Origin: DATDOO01 sp035293245
GTDB lineage: Bacteria > Pseudomonadota > Gammaproteobacteria > Methylococcales > Methylococcaceae
NCBI GenBank assembly: GCA_035293245.1
Contig: DATDOO010000130.1
Span: 1-25,832, forward strand
DNA length: 25,832 nt
Direction: 5' to 3'
Shown: one piece after another, positions 7,671 through 15,346 of the stretch
Numbering within the stretch: position 1 is the stretch's first letter
Layout of the letters: the number at the start of each line of letters is the position of its first letter
Notes under the pieces: model-generated
The model's input: only the letters and a program-made list of their open reading frames with translations
Told to the model about the DNA's origin: nothing
The model's database searches: none
Position numbers and translations under genes: made by a program

Positions 7671-9202
7671 GGGGCGGCCCTCGCGGCGGAATCCCGTGGA
7701 TCGGGCGGCGCCGCATTGGCGGAGGCGACGGTCTGGACTTTATGCGCGGCAAAGTACGCACCCATCCGGGTCGTGGTCTCGCCGCTCAGTTCCAGGGCCG
7801 GGTCGGGCATGATGCCCAGACCGGCGATGCCGCCCACCAGGGTGCCTGCGGCCAGCCACTCGCGCGGTTGCAGGTCGGGGATGCCGCGCATTTCCGGGCG
7901 CACCGGGCCGGTGAACAGCCGCTCGATGGTGCGCAAGGCGTAAGCGGCGCTGATCAGCACGCCGGCACTGGTTACCAGCATCCACCAGCCCCATTGCTGG
8001 AAGCCGCCGATAAGGGCGTGCAATTCGGCGACGAAGCCGATCGTGCCGGGTAGGCCCATGGAGGCGAGAAACACCAGGGTGGTGAACACCGCGAAGCGCG
8101 GCATGGTATGGATCAGCGAACTGTAATCGGCGATTTCGCGCGTGTGGGTGCGCTCGTAAAGCAGGCCGACCAGCAGGAACATGGCCCCCGCGACCAGTCC
8201 GTGCGCCAGGGATTGCAGCATCGCTCCCGCCAGTCCCGCCGGGTTCAGGGTGGCGATACCCAGCAGCACGATGCCCATGTGGCTGACGGACGAGTAGGCG
8301 ATCATCGCCTTCAGGTCGCTTTGCCGCCACGCCAGCAGGCCGCCGTAGATCAGGCTGAACAAAGCGAGTCCCGCCAATACGGGCTGCAAAGCCAGGGCGG
8401 CATCGGGCAGCATCTGGCAGGCGCGCAGGATGCCGTAGCCGCCCATCTTCAGCAGTGCACCGGAGAGCAGGATGCTCACCGGGCTGGGCGCTTCCACGTG
8501 CGCGAGGGGCAACCAGCCGTGCAGAGGAAAGATGGGCAGTTTGACGCCGAAGCCGATCAACAGGCCGACGAAGACCAGGATTTGCGTGTCGCGATCCAGG
8601 GCGCGGCCCGCCTGGAGCAGCGAGGACATGGCCGCGGAATGCTCCGGCGAAGACTGGAAGACCATCAAGAGCGCAATCAGCATGAACACCGCGCCGCCCA
8701 TGGTGTAGAGCACGAAATTCAGGCTGGCCAGGTGGCGGCGGGCGCCGCCCCAGCGGTCGATGAGGAAGAACAAGGGGATGAGCGTCATCTCCCAGAACAG
8801 GAAGAACAGCGCCCAGTCCTGGGCGAGAAACACGCCGAGCATCCCCGTTTCCAGCATCAGCAGCCAGGCGTGGTAGCCCTTGACGCGCTCGCGGATGCTG
8901 GCCGAGGCCAGCACGGCGACGAAGCTCAGCAGCGCGGCGAGCAACACCAGCGGCAGGGACAGGCCGTCCACCCCCAGGGTATAACCGCTGCCCAAGGCGG
9001 GATTCCAGGGTGCGTGTTCGCCGAACTGGGGTTCGATCAGGCCAGGATCGAAGCCCGCCAGAAGGCCGAAAGAAAGCAGCAGCGTCGCTGCGGAATGAAA
9101 CAGGGCGATGCCGCGGATCAACCTGTGGCGCGCGTCAGGCACGCAGGCGATGAAAGCCGCCCCGAACAAGGGCAGCCAGAGGATCAGGCTGAGGGTAGGC
9201 AT
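7667..9202 (-). CDS. NuoM-like proton-channel subunit, first gene of the DabA operon
   Basis: A 511-residue membrane protein with clear NuoM-family features (COG1008): Glu138 in the FWEMTLIPLFFL motif, Lys221 in FGVKLPIFPLHGWLP, HVEAPSPVS following it, and Lys252 in LLKMGGYG. All the charged residues thought to carry protons in Complex I antiporter-like subunits are present, so this copy looks fully competent. It begins at ATG 9202 with no strong Shine-Dalgarno visible, and its stop overlaps the dabA GTG by four bases. There is no NADH-binding or Fe-S subunit nearby, so it is better read as a partner of DabA/DabB than as part of respiratory Complex I. It heads the operon, and any promoter should lie in 9203-9420, where I see no convincing consensus. 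Confidence 0.88.
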   Translation of the reverse strand: MPTLSLILWLPLFGAAFIACVPDARHRLIRGIALFHSAATLLLSFGLLAGFDPGLIEPQFGEHAPWNPALGSGYTLGVDGLSLPLVLLAALLSFVAVLASASIRERVKGYHAWLLMLETGMLGVFLAQDWALFFLFWEMTLIPLFFLIDRWGGARRHLASLNFVLYTMGGAVFMLIALLMVFQSSPEHSAAMSSLLQAGRALDRDTQILVFVGLLIGFGVKLPIFPLHGWLPLAHVEAPSPVSILLSGALLKMGGYGILRACQMLPDAALALQPVLAGLALFSLIYGGLLAWRQSDLKAMIAYSSVSHMGIVLLGIATLNPAGLAGAMLQSLAHGLVAGAMFLLVGLLYERTHTREIADYSSLIHTMPRFAVFTTLVFLASMGLPGTIGFVAELHALIGGFQQWGWWMLVTSAGVLISAAYALRTIERLFTGPVRPEMRGIPDLQPREWLAAGTLVGGIAGLGIMPDPALELSGETTTRMGAYFAAHKVQTVASANAAPPDPRDSAARAAP

Positions 9203-9760
9203 CGATGAAGGTAGAGTGTGCGGGAACGAATTAGTTCAGGAAGCGATGCCCTCGGTATGCGTGCAGGGTTAGCTGGCTACCTTCCTCGGGCCCGGCATTT
9301 TGGCGGGTTACTCCCGCGCAGTCTATGGCTGTCTGGTCTCAATCAGGATCGTTCGGTCGCCGGGAGTCCGTGTTCGGCACCAGGGAAGGTCCGGATAATT
9401 AGTATCGACTCAAATGTATAGGTTTCACAAGCGTTTCCCCGGCGGGGGGTTGATTTCCGGATTTCCTGCTGTCTGTATCCCGCGTCTCCTCGGTGCTTAG
9501 GGCCCGGATGGGCGCAGCATTCCCGTGAGCAGTCCGGAGCTGGTGATGCGTACCGGAGCCTGAAAGGTTCGTGAAAGGTTTGGTCCCCACAATAAGCAAG
9601 GCCGACGACCGCTGCATATCGTCGCGTCGATACGGAGCGTGTCGGCACCGTCGGCAGAGCAGAGAGCCTGGCGGCAGGGTCACCCCTTGGGTCGGGTCCG
9701 CCCGCCGGGTTGCCCGGCGTACGCGATGTGCAATCACACCAACCCATGGGAGTGGAGACG
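9203..9760. other. Divergent intergenic region between the dab operon and smbP
   Basis: About 560 bases without a supportable gene. It must hold the promoter of the dab operon (leftward) and of the SmbP-like gene (rightward). Visible structure: a GC-rich stretch at about 9286-9322 with small hairpins (for example GCGGG paired with CCCGC), an A/T-rich patch at about 9393-9425, a dispersed repeat copy at 9560-9594, and a palindromic CCGGGTTGCCCGG at about 9706-9718. I could not match the leader to any riboswitch family, and no sigma-70 promoter stands out. Short open frames here are GC-driven and lack ribosome sites. Confidence 0.6.
9560..9594. repeat. Dispersed 35-bp repeat, copy 1
   Basis: A 35-base segment beginning CTGAAAGGTTCGTG is repeated at 14617-14651 in the same orientation, with 31 of 35 positions identical by eye. 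It contains a short internal direct repeat (AAAGGTT twice, 11 bases apart). Both copies lie in non-coding DNA next to other repeat-like material. The larger element it belongs to, if any, is unknown. Confidence 0.6.
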
Positions 9761-10213
9761 ATGAAACCATTCATGAACTGTCTGTTCGGACTGTTGTTGT
9801 TGGCCGGTGGCTTGGCGAACGCCGGCGAAGAACCGGCCGAGGCCAAGCAAGCCGCTGCGGAAACCCCTGCCGGGGAATCGGCCGAGGCCACGACGCCTGT
9901 GGCGGAGCAAGGGGGCGAAACCACCGCCGAAAAAGCCGAGGCTGGAGGCAGGGTCGAAAACCATGCCCTGGCAGCCATGCCGCATGCCGACGCCGCCATC
10001 GAACACGGGGCCCAAGGCCACGCCGAGGGGCTGGTGGAGCACGCACAGGCGGCGCTGGCGCACGCCGAGGCCGGCAGGGACAACCCGCACCTGGCGGAAG
10101 CGGCCACCCATCTGCAGGCGGCCATCGAGCACGGCAGGATGGGCCACGCGGATGTCGCCACCCGACATGCACGGGAGGCGTATAACCACATCAAGGCCGC
10201 CAGCCGTCAGTAA
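9761..10213 (+). CDS. SmbP-like periplasmic histidine-rich metal-binding protein
   Basis: A 150-residue exported protein resembling SmbP, the small metal-binding protein described from Nitrosomonas. The ATG at 9761 is preceded by GGAGTGGAG. A signal peptide covers residues 1-21 (LANA then GEE). Residues 22-66 are an Ala/Glu/Thr-rich linker. Residues 68-150 contain 12 histidines in helical register. The spacing shows an exact duplication: His 68, 75, 82, 87, 94 and 101 recur 42 residues later at 110, 117, 124, 129, 136 and 143, with AAIEHG and GHA shared. This suggests two helical hairpins making a four-helix bundle. The likely role is buffering or scavenging divalent metals (copper, nickel or zinc) in the periplasm; metal preference cannot be read. 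It has its own downstream terminator, so it is probably monocistronic. Confidence 0.8.
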   Translation: MKPFMNCLFGLLLLAGGLANAGEEPAEAKQAAAETPAGESAEATTPVAEQGGETTAEKAEAGGRVENHALAAMPHADAAIEHGAQGHAEGLVEHAQAALAHAEAGRDNPHLAEAATHLQAAIEHGRMGHADVATRHAREAYNHIKAASRQ

Positions 10214-10219
10214 GCATCC

Positions 10220-10252
10220 GGCGGGCGGAAAGGTGTCCGTCCGCCGCTTTTC
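10220..10252 (+). terminator. Rho-independent terminator after the SmbP-like gene
   Basis: A GC-rich stem GGCGGGCGGA with TCCGTCCGCC (one G-T pair) and a six-base loop is followed by GCTTTT. It begins seven bases after the TAA of the SmbP-like gene. The facing hydrolase gene ends at 10329, so it separates convergent transcripts. Confidence 0.8.
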
Positions 10253-10328
10253 CTGCCGATGCGTTTGCCGGATCTGACGCTCGGGCGGCGCGCTCAAGTC
10301 GTTTCGTCCCGCGTCGCCATCCGAGGCT

Positions 10329-11009
10329 TCAAGGCGGTTTGCGCCTTTGCGCGAAAAGCCAGGTGCAGAACTCCTCGCCGCCGTAAGCCCGATCCCAAAT
10401 GGCGTGCCCTTCGCCCGGGTATTCCGTGTAACGCGCCGCTCCGCCCCCTTGCAGGGCGTGCGCCATGCGCCGGGAATTTTCCACCGGCACGACCGGGTCT
10501 TCGGCGCCGTGGAAAATCCAGGCCGGGATGTTGCCGAGGTCTTGCGGAATCTCCGTGTCCGCCGCCCACGGGCAGCGCCCGCACACGGGCGCCAGGGCCG
10601 CGAACAGGCCGGGATGCGCCGCAGCCAAGGCCCAGACTCCGGTGCCGCCCAGGGAAATCCCGGTAAGGTACAGGCGGCGCGGGTCGACGCGGAACTCCTT
10701 CGTGGTGCATTCCAGCGCCAGCAATGCCAGGCGCTGCATGGCCGCGGTCCGCCAGTTCTCGCCGGCGGGAAGTTGGGGAAAGACCGCCACGGCGGGAAAG
10801 AGCCCCTCGTGGCGCCGGATGGCGGCGCCCAAGCCGACCTGAGTCGGCAAATCCCCGTCCTCGCCGCGCTCGCCTGAGCCGTGCAGGAACAGAATCAAGG
10901 GCCAGGAGGTTTTCTCCGTATAGCCCGGCGGCACGCAGAGGGGGTAACGGTACTCGCGCCCTCCCAGGCTGGCGATGCGGTCCAGAAAGCCGGAGGACTG
11001 GCTCTTCAC
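10329..11009 (-). CDS. Alpha/beta hydrolase (esterase/depolymerase-like)
   Basis: A 226-residue single-domain alpha/beta hydrolase related to the phospholipase/carboxylesterase, dienelactone-hydrolase and PHB-depolymerase-like group. The FLHGSGERGED segment (about 41-51) is the oxyanion-hole loop. The nucleophile is Ser119 in GISLGG, with Asp171 (GAEDPVVP) and His202 (GEGHAIWD) completing the triad. No signal peptide is evident, so it is probably cytoplasmic. The start is GTG 11009, one base after the histidine kinase stop, with a weak ribosome site, so it is probably coupled to the kinase. This makes it the third gene of a regulator-kinase-hydrolase operon, an unusual companion. The substrate is unknown. 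Confidence 0.8.
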   Translation of the reverse strand: MKSQSSGFLDRIASLGGREYRYPLCVPPGYTEKTSWPLILFLHGSGERGEDGDLPTQVGLGAAIRRHEGLFPAVAVFPQLPAGENWRTAAMQRLALLALECTTKEFRVDPRRLYLTGISLGGTGVWALAAAHPGLFAALAPVCGRCPWAADTEIPQDLGNIPAWIFHGAEDPVVPVENSRRMAHALQGGGAARYTEYPGEGHAIWDRAYGGEEFCTWLFAQRRKPP

Positions 11010-11010
11010 G

Positions 11011-12396
11011 TCACGGCGACGAAGGGGCCTGGAAAGCGATTTCGATGCGCGCCCCGCGCCCCGAGGCGCCGGGACCGATGCGGAGCGTGGCCCCGTGCAG
11101 ATCGGCGATCTCCTCGACGATGGCCAATCCCAGCCCGCAACCCTCGCCGGGGGTGCCCTGGATGCGGTAAAAGCGCTCCGCCACCTTGTCCGCTTCCTGG
11201 GGCGGGATGCCCGGTCCGTCGTCCTCGACCCTCAACAAGGGGGACGGCTCCGCCGCCAGCGTCACGCCGATCCGTCCCCCGGCTTTGCCGTAGCGGACGG
11301 CGTTGTCCAGCAAGTTGTCGACGGCTTCCCGGAGCAGGGTGGCGTCGCCCGACACGGACACCGAATTTTCGGGGGCGTCGAATTCCAGCTCCATACGCCG
11401 TTCCAGCGCCTTGGGGGCCCAATCCATGCAGCATTCGCGGACCAGGGCAGTCAGTTCCAGCGTGGCCAGTTTGCGGCCGCCCGGCAAGGCCGACTCGGAG
11501 CGGGCGAGCGCCAGTAATTGGGCGCTCAGGCGGGACAGGCGGTCGGCGGCGTTGTGGATGTGAGCCAGGGCCGGCTTCATGGTCTCCGCGTCCTCGGCGC
11601 GCAGGGCCCGCTCCGCCTGAAGCTTGAGGCCCGCCAGCGGGGTGCGCAACTGGTGGGCGGCGTTCTCCACGAAGCGGCGCTGGGCTTGCATGGCCGCGGC
11701 GAGGCGTTGCAAGAGGTCGTTGATGGTGTCGGTGAGGGAGCGCGCTTCCTGGGGAACGCCGTCGTCTGGAATCGGGTCGAGCTGGCGGACGGAGCGCCGG
11801 GCGATGAGGCTGGACAGATCGCGGAGCGGCTTCAGCCCCCGGTCGACGCCGGTCCAGACGTGCAGGCCGGTGACCAGCACCAGCAAGAGCTGGGGTAGGA
11901 CTACGGCGAGGAGGATTTCCTTCATCATCGCTTGGCGCTTGTTCAAGGTTTCCGCCACCGACACGATCACTTCGCCGGAAACGGCCGCCGGCGTGGCCGG
12001 CACCGAAACCACGCGCACCTTTTTTCCCTGCATCTCGCTGTCGAAAAAATACGGCGCGTTTTCCACAAAGGCGTCCGGCGGCGGGCTGGGAAGCGCCTTG
12101 TCGCCGGCCATGAAACCCGTGGCCGGCGATTCCACCTTGAAGAAGGTCTGGTCCGTCTCGTCCCAGCGGAACACTTCCACGGCAATGGGCGGCAGTTCGA
12201 AAGTGACTTTGTCCTGCTGCGACTTGACCTCCTGAGTCAGGGAACGGGCGGAATCCAGCAGCCAGCGGTCGTAGGCGAGTCCAGTGTAATGCAGAACTAC
12301 CGCATACGACACCGCGGTATCCAGGATCACGATGACCGCCAGGGGCAGGGTCAGTTTGAGCAGCAATTGGGTCTTGAGGCTCTTCGGCTTACTCAT
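11011..12396 (-). CDS. TctE/QseC-like sensor histidine kinase
   Basis: A 461-residue membrane sensor kinase. TM1 is at about 13-35. A periplasmic region at about 36-158 resembles the 2CSK_N sensor domain of TctE-type kinases. TM2 is at about 160-180, followed by HAMP. The HisKA phosphoacceptor is His248 in AAHQLRTPLAG. The ATPase core has the N box DNLLDNAVRYG (about 361-371), DDGPGIP (about 392) and GCGLGLAIV (about 419). ATG 12396 overlaps the end of the response-regulator gene by eight bases and is preceded by GAGAAAG, which is why it was preferred over a start further upstream. It should phosphorylate the regulator encoded just before it. TctE relatives often sense carboxylates, but the ligand here is not deducible. 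Confidence 0.92.
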   Translation of the reverse strand: MSKPKSLKTQLLLKLTLPLAVIVILDTAVSYAVVLHYTGLAYDRWLLDSARSLTQEVKSQQDKVTFELPPIAVEVFRWDETDQTFFKVESPATGFMAGDKALPSPPPDAFVENAPYFFDSEMQGKKVRVVSVPATPAAVSGEVIVSVAETLNKRQAMMKEILLAVVLPQLLLVLVTGLHVWTGVDRGLKPLRDLSSLIARRSVRQLDPIPDDGVPQEARSLTDTINDLLQRLAAAMQAQRRFVENAAHQLRTPLAGLKLQAERALRAEDAETMKPALAHIHNAADRLSRLSAQLLALARSESALPGGRKLATLELTALVRECCMDWAPKALERRMELEFDAPENSVSVSGDATLLREAVDNLLDNAVRYGKAGGRIGVTLAAEPSPLLRVEDDGPGIPPQEADKVAERFYRIQGTPGEGCGLGLAIVEEIADLHGATLRIGPGASGRGARIEIAFQAPSSP

Positions 12397-13063
12397 CGGC
12401 GTCTTTCTCCAGAAGATAGCCAAGGCCGCGCAGGGTGCGGATGCGGATGTCGAAGGGTTCGAGACGGCGGCGTAGGCGGTGCACGTACACCTCGATGGCG
12501 TTGTCCGCCAGTTCCTCGTGGCGGACGGAAAGGGATTGGGCGATGCGTTCCTTGCTCACCACCCGCCCGGCGCGCAAGAGAAGCGCTTCCAGCACCCCGT
12601 ACTCGCGGGGCGGCAGGGAAAGGGGCTCGCCGTCCAGCGAGACTTGATGGTCCCGGGTGTCCAACACCAGCCGGCCCAGGGCGATGTCGTGGCTGAAACC
12701 GCCCCGGCTGCGGCGCAGCAGCGCCCGCACCCGGGCTTCCAGCTCGCGCAGATCGAAGGGCTTGGTCAGGTAGTCGTCCGCTCCCAGTTCCAGGCCGGCG
12801 ACGCGCTCTTCCAGGGCGTCTCGGGCGGTGAGGATGAGCACGGGAACCGCGGATTTCCGCGCCCGCAGGCGGCGCAGGATTTCGCGCCCGTCCGTGTCGG
12901 GCAGGCCCAGGTCGAGAATGACCAGGTCGTAGGACTGGCTGATGAGCGCGCTCTCGGCATAGGAGCCGGTCATGGCCAGGGTGACCTCGAAGCCGCAGTC
13001 CGCCAGGCTGCGCGACAGGCCGTCGGCCAGGGTTTGGTCGTCTTCCACCAGCAGGATTTTCAT
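12389..13063 (-). CDS. OmpR/TctD-type DNA-binding response regulator
   Basis: A 224-residue two-domain response regulator. The receiver domain (1-115) has the acidic pocket EDD at 7-9, phosphoacceptor Asp51 in ILDLGLPDTDG, Thr79 and Lys101 in LTKPFDLRE. The C-terminal winged helix (about 125-220) includes LPPREYGVLEALL and the recognition region NAIEVYVHRLRRRLE, placing it in the OmpR class near QseB, PmrA and TctD. It starts the regulator-kinase-hydrolase operon. The upstream 120 bases are largely occupied by a hairpin repeat, so the promoter must lie near or within that repeat. Targets are unknown. Confidence 0.93.
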   Translation of the reverse strand: MKILLVEDDQTLADGLSRSLADCGFEVTLAMTGSYAESALISQSYDLVILDLGLPDTDGREILRRLRARKSAVPVLILTARDALEERVAGLELGADDYLTKPFDLRELEARVRALLRRSRGGFSHDIALGRLVLDTRDHQVSLDGEPLSLPPREYGVLEALLLRAGRVVSKERIAQSLSVRHEELADNAIEVYVHRLRRRLEPFDIRIRTLRGLGYLLEKDADE

Positions 13064-13094
13064 GGCGTTAACGTGAAGCTCGCAGCATCTTTAT

Positions 13095-13188
13095 TCTCCC
13101 TCTCCCTCTGGGAGAGGGCCGGGGTGAGGGAAACGGTCATGGCGAATTGCCGTTTCATGATTCGGCGCGGCGATTCGCCATGACCGTT
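13095..13188. repeat. REP-like hairpin element, copy A
   Basis: A conserved head CTCCCTCTGGGAGAGGG then CCGGGGTGAGGG is followed by a perfect 16-bp inverted repeat (13132-13147 with 13173-13188). The 25-base loop includes TTTCATGAT. It lies between the ATPase stop and the response-regulator start, and its last two bases form part of the ATPase TAA. A second copy lies at 22281-22399, also just downstream of a minus-strand gene. Confidence 0.85.
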
Positions 13189-14446
13189 AGGTCAGCCAAA
13201 GCGTGGAGAGCGGCACGGCCCACAAGGGCTTGCCATCCACCTCGCCTGCCGGCAGGGTTTGCATGCCGTCATAAAGCAGCACCCCACCCGCGAACCTGGC
13301 GCCCGCCAGCGCAGCCAGCTTCCTCAGCCCTCCGAAATCGGCCGGGTGGAAACTGGCGGCGGCCTTGATCTCGACCCCCACCAGATCGCCGCGCCGGTTC
13401 TCCAGTACGAAATCGACTTCGGCCTGCGCAGTGGTGCGGAACGTCGACACGCGGTAATCCGATTGCGCCCACCCGGACAGTTTCAGCAGTTCGCCGTAGA
13501 CATGGCTTTCCAGCACGGCTCCCAAGTGCGGCCGCTGGCGCAGCACCAGGTCCTCATTGAGTCCCAGCAGGCTGCACAGCAGGCCCGAATCGACGAACTG
13601 AAGCTTCGGGCTCTTCACGAGGCGCGACAGCGCATTCCCCGACCATTGCGGCACGCGCCGCAGCAGGAACATCTGCTCGAAGACCCCCAGGTACTTTTCG
13701 GCCGTCTTGTTGTCGAGGCCGATCTGTCCCGCCAGTTGGGCGAAGTTGCACAACCGGCCCGACATGTTTGCCAGCGCGGCCAACAGGCGAGGCAGACGGT
13801 CCAGCTTTTCCAGCGCGGCGATGTCCCGCACGTCGCGCTGAATCAACGTGTCCACGTACTGCGCCATCCACGCCTCGCGCCGCCTCGGCGTGGCCCTTGC
13901 CAGCATCTGCGGATAGCCGCCGCGCAACACGCGCTGCACCAGGGCCGGGCCGATCTCCCGCTGCGCCGAATCGTCCGGCGCCCTGGGCATATCGCCGGAA
14001 AACACCGCGTCCAGCCACTGGCCGGAACTGCCCTGCACCTCGCAACCGGCCAGCGGCAGCAGGGCCAGGATTTCGATGCGGCCGGCCAGCGAATCCGCAA
14101 CCCGCGGCAAGGTCATCACGTTGGCCGACCCGGTGAGCAGAAAACGCCCGGGGCGACGATCCCGATCCACCGCCAGTTTGATCGACAGCAGCAGCTCCGG
14201 CGCGCGCTGCACTTCATCGATCACTGCCGCGTCGAGAGCGCGGACGAAGCCCACCGGGTCCTGCTTCGCCACTGCCAGCGTAGCCGGGTCGTCCAGGGTG
14301 AAATAGGTCCGCTCAGGCCCCGCGAATTGCCGCACCAGCGTGGTCTTGCCGGCCTGCCGGGGACCGTTGACGAGCACCACCGGCGTATCGAGCAAGGCCT
14401 CTTCGATGTGGGGCTGAAGGTAACGGTGAATCAGGGCGGTGGACAT
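13187..14446 (-). CDS. AAA-type ATPase with DUF4143 domain
   Basis: A 419-residue protein of the AAA_14/DUF4143 family. Walker A is GPRQAGKTT at about 28-36. Walker B is AAVIDEVQ at about 73-80, followed by FLLTGSAN as the sensor region. The C-terminal half has DUF4143 features, including KLQFVDSGLLCSLLG and EVDFVLENRRGDLVGVEIKA, the latter resembling a PD-(D/E)XK nuclease-like core (E-x-D ... E-x-K). Family members are common, patchily distributed and of unknown function; some lie near toxin-antitoxin or other accessory genes. ATG 14446 is the natural start. The region upstream is AT-richer than the rest, which suits a promoter. The gene stands alone between two repeat-containing gaps, consistent with horizontal acquisition, though codon use looks similar to its neighbours. 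Confidence 0.88.
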   Translation of the reverse strand: MSTALIHRYLQPHIEEALLDTPVVLVNGPRQAGKTTLVRQFAGPERTYFTLDDPATLAVAKQDPVGFVRALDAAVIDEVQRAPELLLSIKLAVDRDRRPGRFLLTGSANVMTLPRVADSLAGRIEILALLPLAGCEVQGSSGQWLDAVFSGDMPRAPDDSAQREIGPALVQRVLRGGYPQMLARATPRRREAWMAQYVDTLIQRDVRDIAALEKLDRLPRLLAALANMSGRLCNFAQLAGQIGLDNKTAEKYLGVFEQMFLLRRVPQWSGNALSRLVKSPKLQFVDSGLLCSLLGLNEDLVLRQRPHLGAVLESHVYGELLKLSGWAQSDYRVSTFRTTAQAEVDFVLENRRGDLVGVEIKAAASFHPADFGGLRKLAALAGARFAGGVLLYDGMQTLPAGEVDGKPLWAVPLSTLWLT

Positions 14447-14878
14447 GCAAAGGCCGCGTAAAAATTGGATTTTGTGTCGTGAAAAAATGGAATTTACAGA
14501 ATGACAAATTGGATTGTCAAAGCCAAAAATCAGGATTGGACCGTGCCGGAACGGGTGGCCTCGGCATCGATCTGGCGGGGGCGCAGGCGTAAGAACTCAT
14601 GGCTTTGTTTCGCGGGCTGAAAGGTTCGTGTAAGGTTTCCTCCCCATAATACGGTCCTTCAGGAATTTGCTCATTCTCGCAACGCCCGTGGCGGCCTTTT
14701 GGGAATCGTCCGCAACCGGCTTCGGCTCGCGATGCAACCGCTCGCGGTCGCAAGCCCGATCCCGCAGGCAGGCTTGATACCGCGGGCGTCTTTTTCCCGG
14801 TGGAGCGCAACCGCCGAACACAATAAACCACCTCCGAAAGACCGGCGGCAGCCGGCTTGTTCCACCCCACGCGCCGCC
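14447..14878. other. Intergenic region with AT-rich patch and repeat
   Basis: About 430 bases without a supportable gene. 14457-14530 is AT-rich with AATTGGATT-like direct repeats, and probably holds the leftward promoter of the ATPase gene. The dispersed 35-bp repeat copy 2 is at 14617-14651. The remainder up to the opgC remnant shows no recognisable motif. Confidence 0.6.
14617..14651. repeat. Dispersed 35-bp repeat, copy 2
   Basis: The second copy of the CTGAAAGGTTCGTG repeat, with four mismatches relative to 9560-9594 and in the same orientation. It lies about 230 bases upstream of the opgC remnant, in non-coding DNA. Confidence 0.6.
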
Positions 14879-15346
14879 GTGACGAAACCGCAACCTGCTC
14901 CGAGTCCGCGCAACATCCAACTGGATTTCTTCCGCGGCGTGGCCTTGACGATCATTTTCGTCAACCACATCCCCTTCAACCTAAAAACCTCCGTTGACCG
15001 CTTTATGGCACGAGCGAGCCTGAATGAATAGGGACTTTTCCGTCTCCGATCCGCCTCACCTTTTGGGTGAACGCGCTACGTACCCGATTGCACGGCTGGC
15101 AAACCGTCTGGCGGCGTTGCTCCTCCTTGTGGGGGTCGGCCCCACGGCGTCGTCGCGCCTTGCCAGTCGGCCTGCCAACCGCACACTCGGGCACGTCCAA
15201 CTGAGGTTTTTAGGTTCAACGAGCTGTTCTATTACACGCCCTCCCGTTTCGGCTTCGGCGATGCCGCGGAAACCTTCGTGTTTCTGTCCGGTTTCGCCGC
15301 GGCGCTCGCTTACGGGCGCTGCTTCGTTTCCATAGGGAGTTTCGCC
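14879..15346 (+). pseudogene. opgC-like 5' fragment, interrupted by a MITE
   Basis: The reading frame from GTG 14879 encodes RNIQLDFFRGVALTIIFVNHIPFN, the conserved start of OpgC-type acyltransferase-3 membrane proteins (osmoregulated periplasmic glucan succinylation in characterised members). It is broken at 14980 by a 235-bp inverted-repeat element. Beyond the element the same frame resumes with ELFYYTPSRFGFGDAAETF and VFLSGFAAALAYG, also OpgC-like. Removing the element plus one target copy (240 bases) restores one open frame. The fragment covers only the first 70 or so residues of a protein normally over 350 long, so the gene was already truncated at its 3' side, where it runs into a DUF190 fragment. 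It is non-functional as OpgC. Confidence 0.8.
14980..15214. mobile_element. 235-bp MITE with TTCAA target duplication
   Basis: The ends are inverted: CCTAAAAACCTC at 14980 and its complement GAGGTTTTTAGG ending at 15214. The match extends through GTTG, with one mismatch. The element is flanked by TTCAA on both sides (14975-14979 and 15215-15219), a 5-bp target-site duplication. It has no transposase, so it depends on one elsewhere in the genome. The insertion splits an opgC-like frame, and excision in thought restores that frame exactly. The internal sequence has no recognised gene. Confidence 0.88.

Noticed and set aside
1..9202. Operon as respiratory Complex I (nuo)
   Set aside because: Only L/M-type membrane subunits are present, and DabA interrupts them. 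No NADH-binding, Fe-S or quinone-site subunits are seen.
9260..9345. A cyclic-di-GMP or other known riboswitch
   Set aside because: Some GGTTA/GCTACC-like pieces looked suggestive, but the conserved cores of the families I know are missing.
9218..9770. Small genes in the dab-smbP gap
   Set aside because: The open frames on both strands are Arg/Pro/Ser-rich, lack ribosome sites and include repeat sequence.
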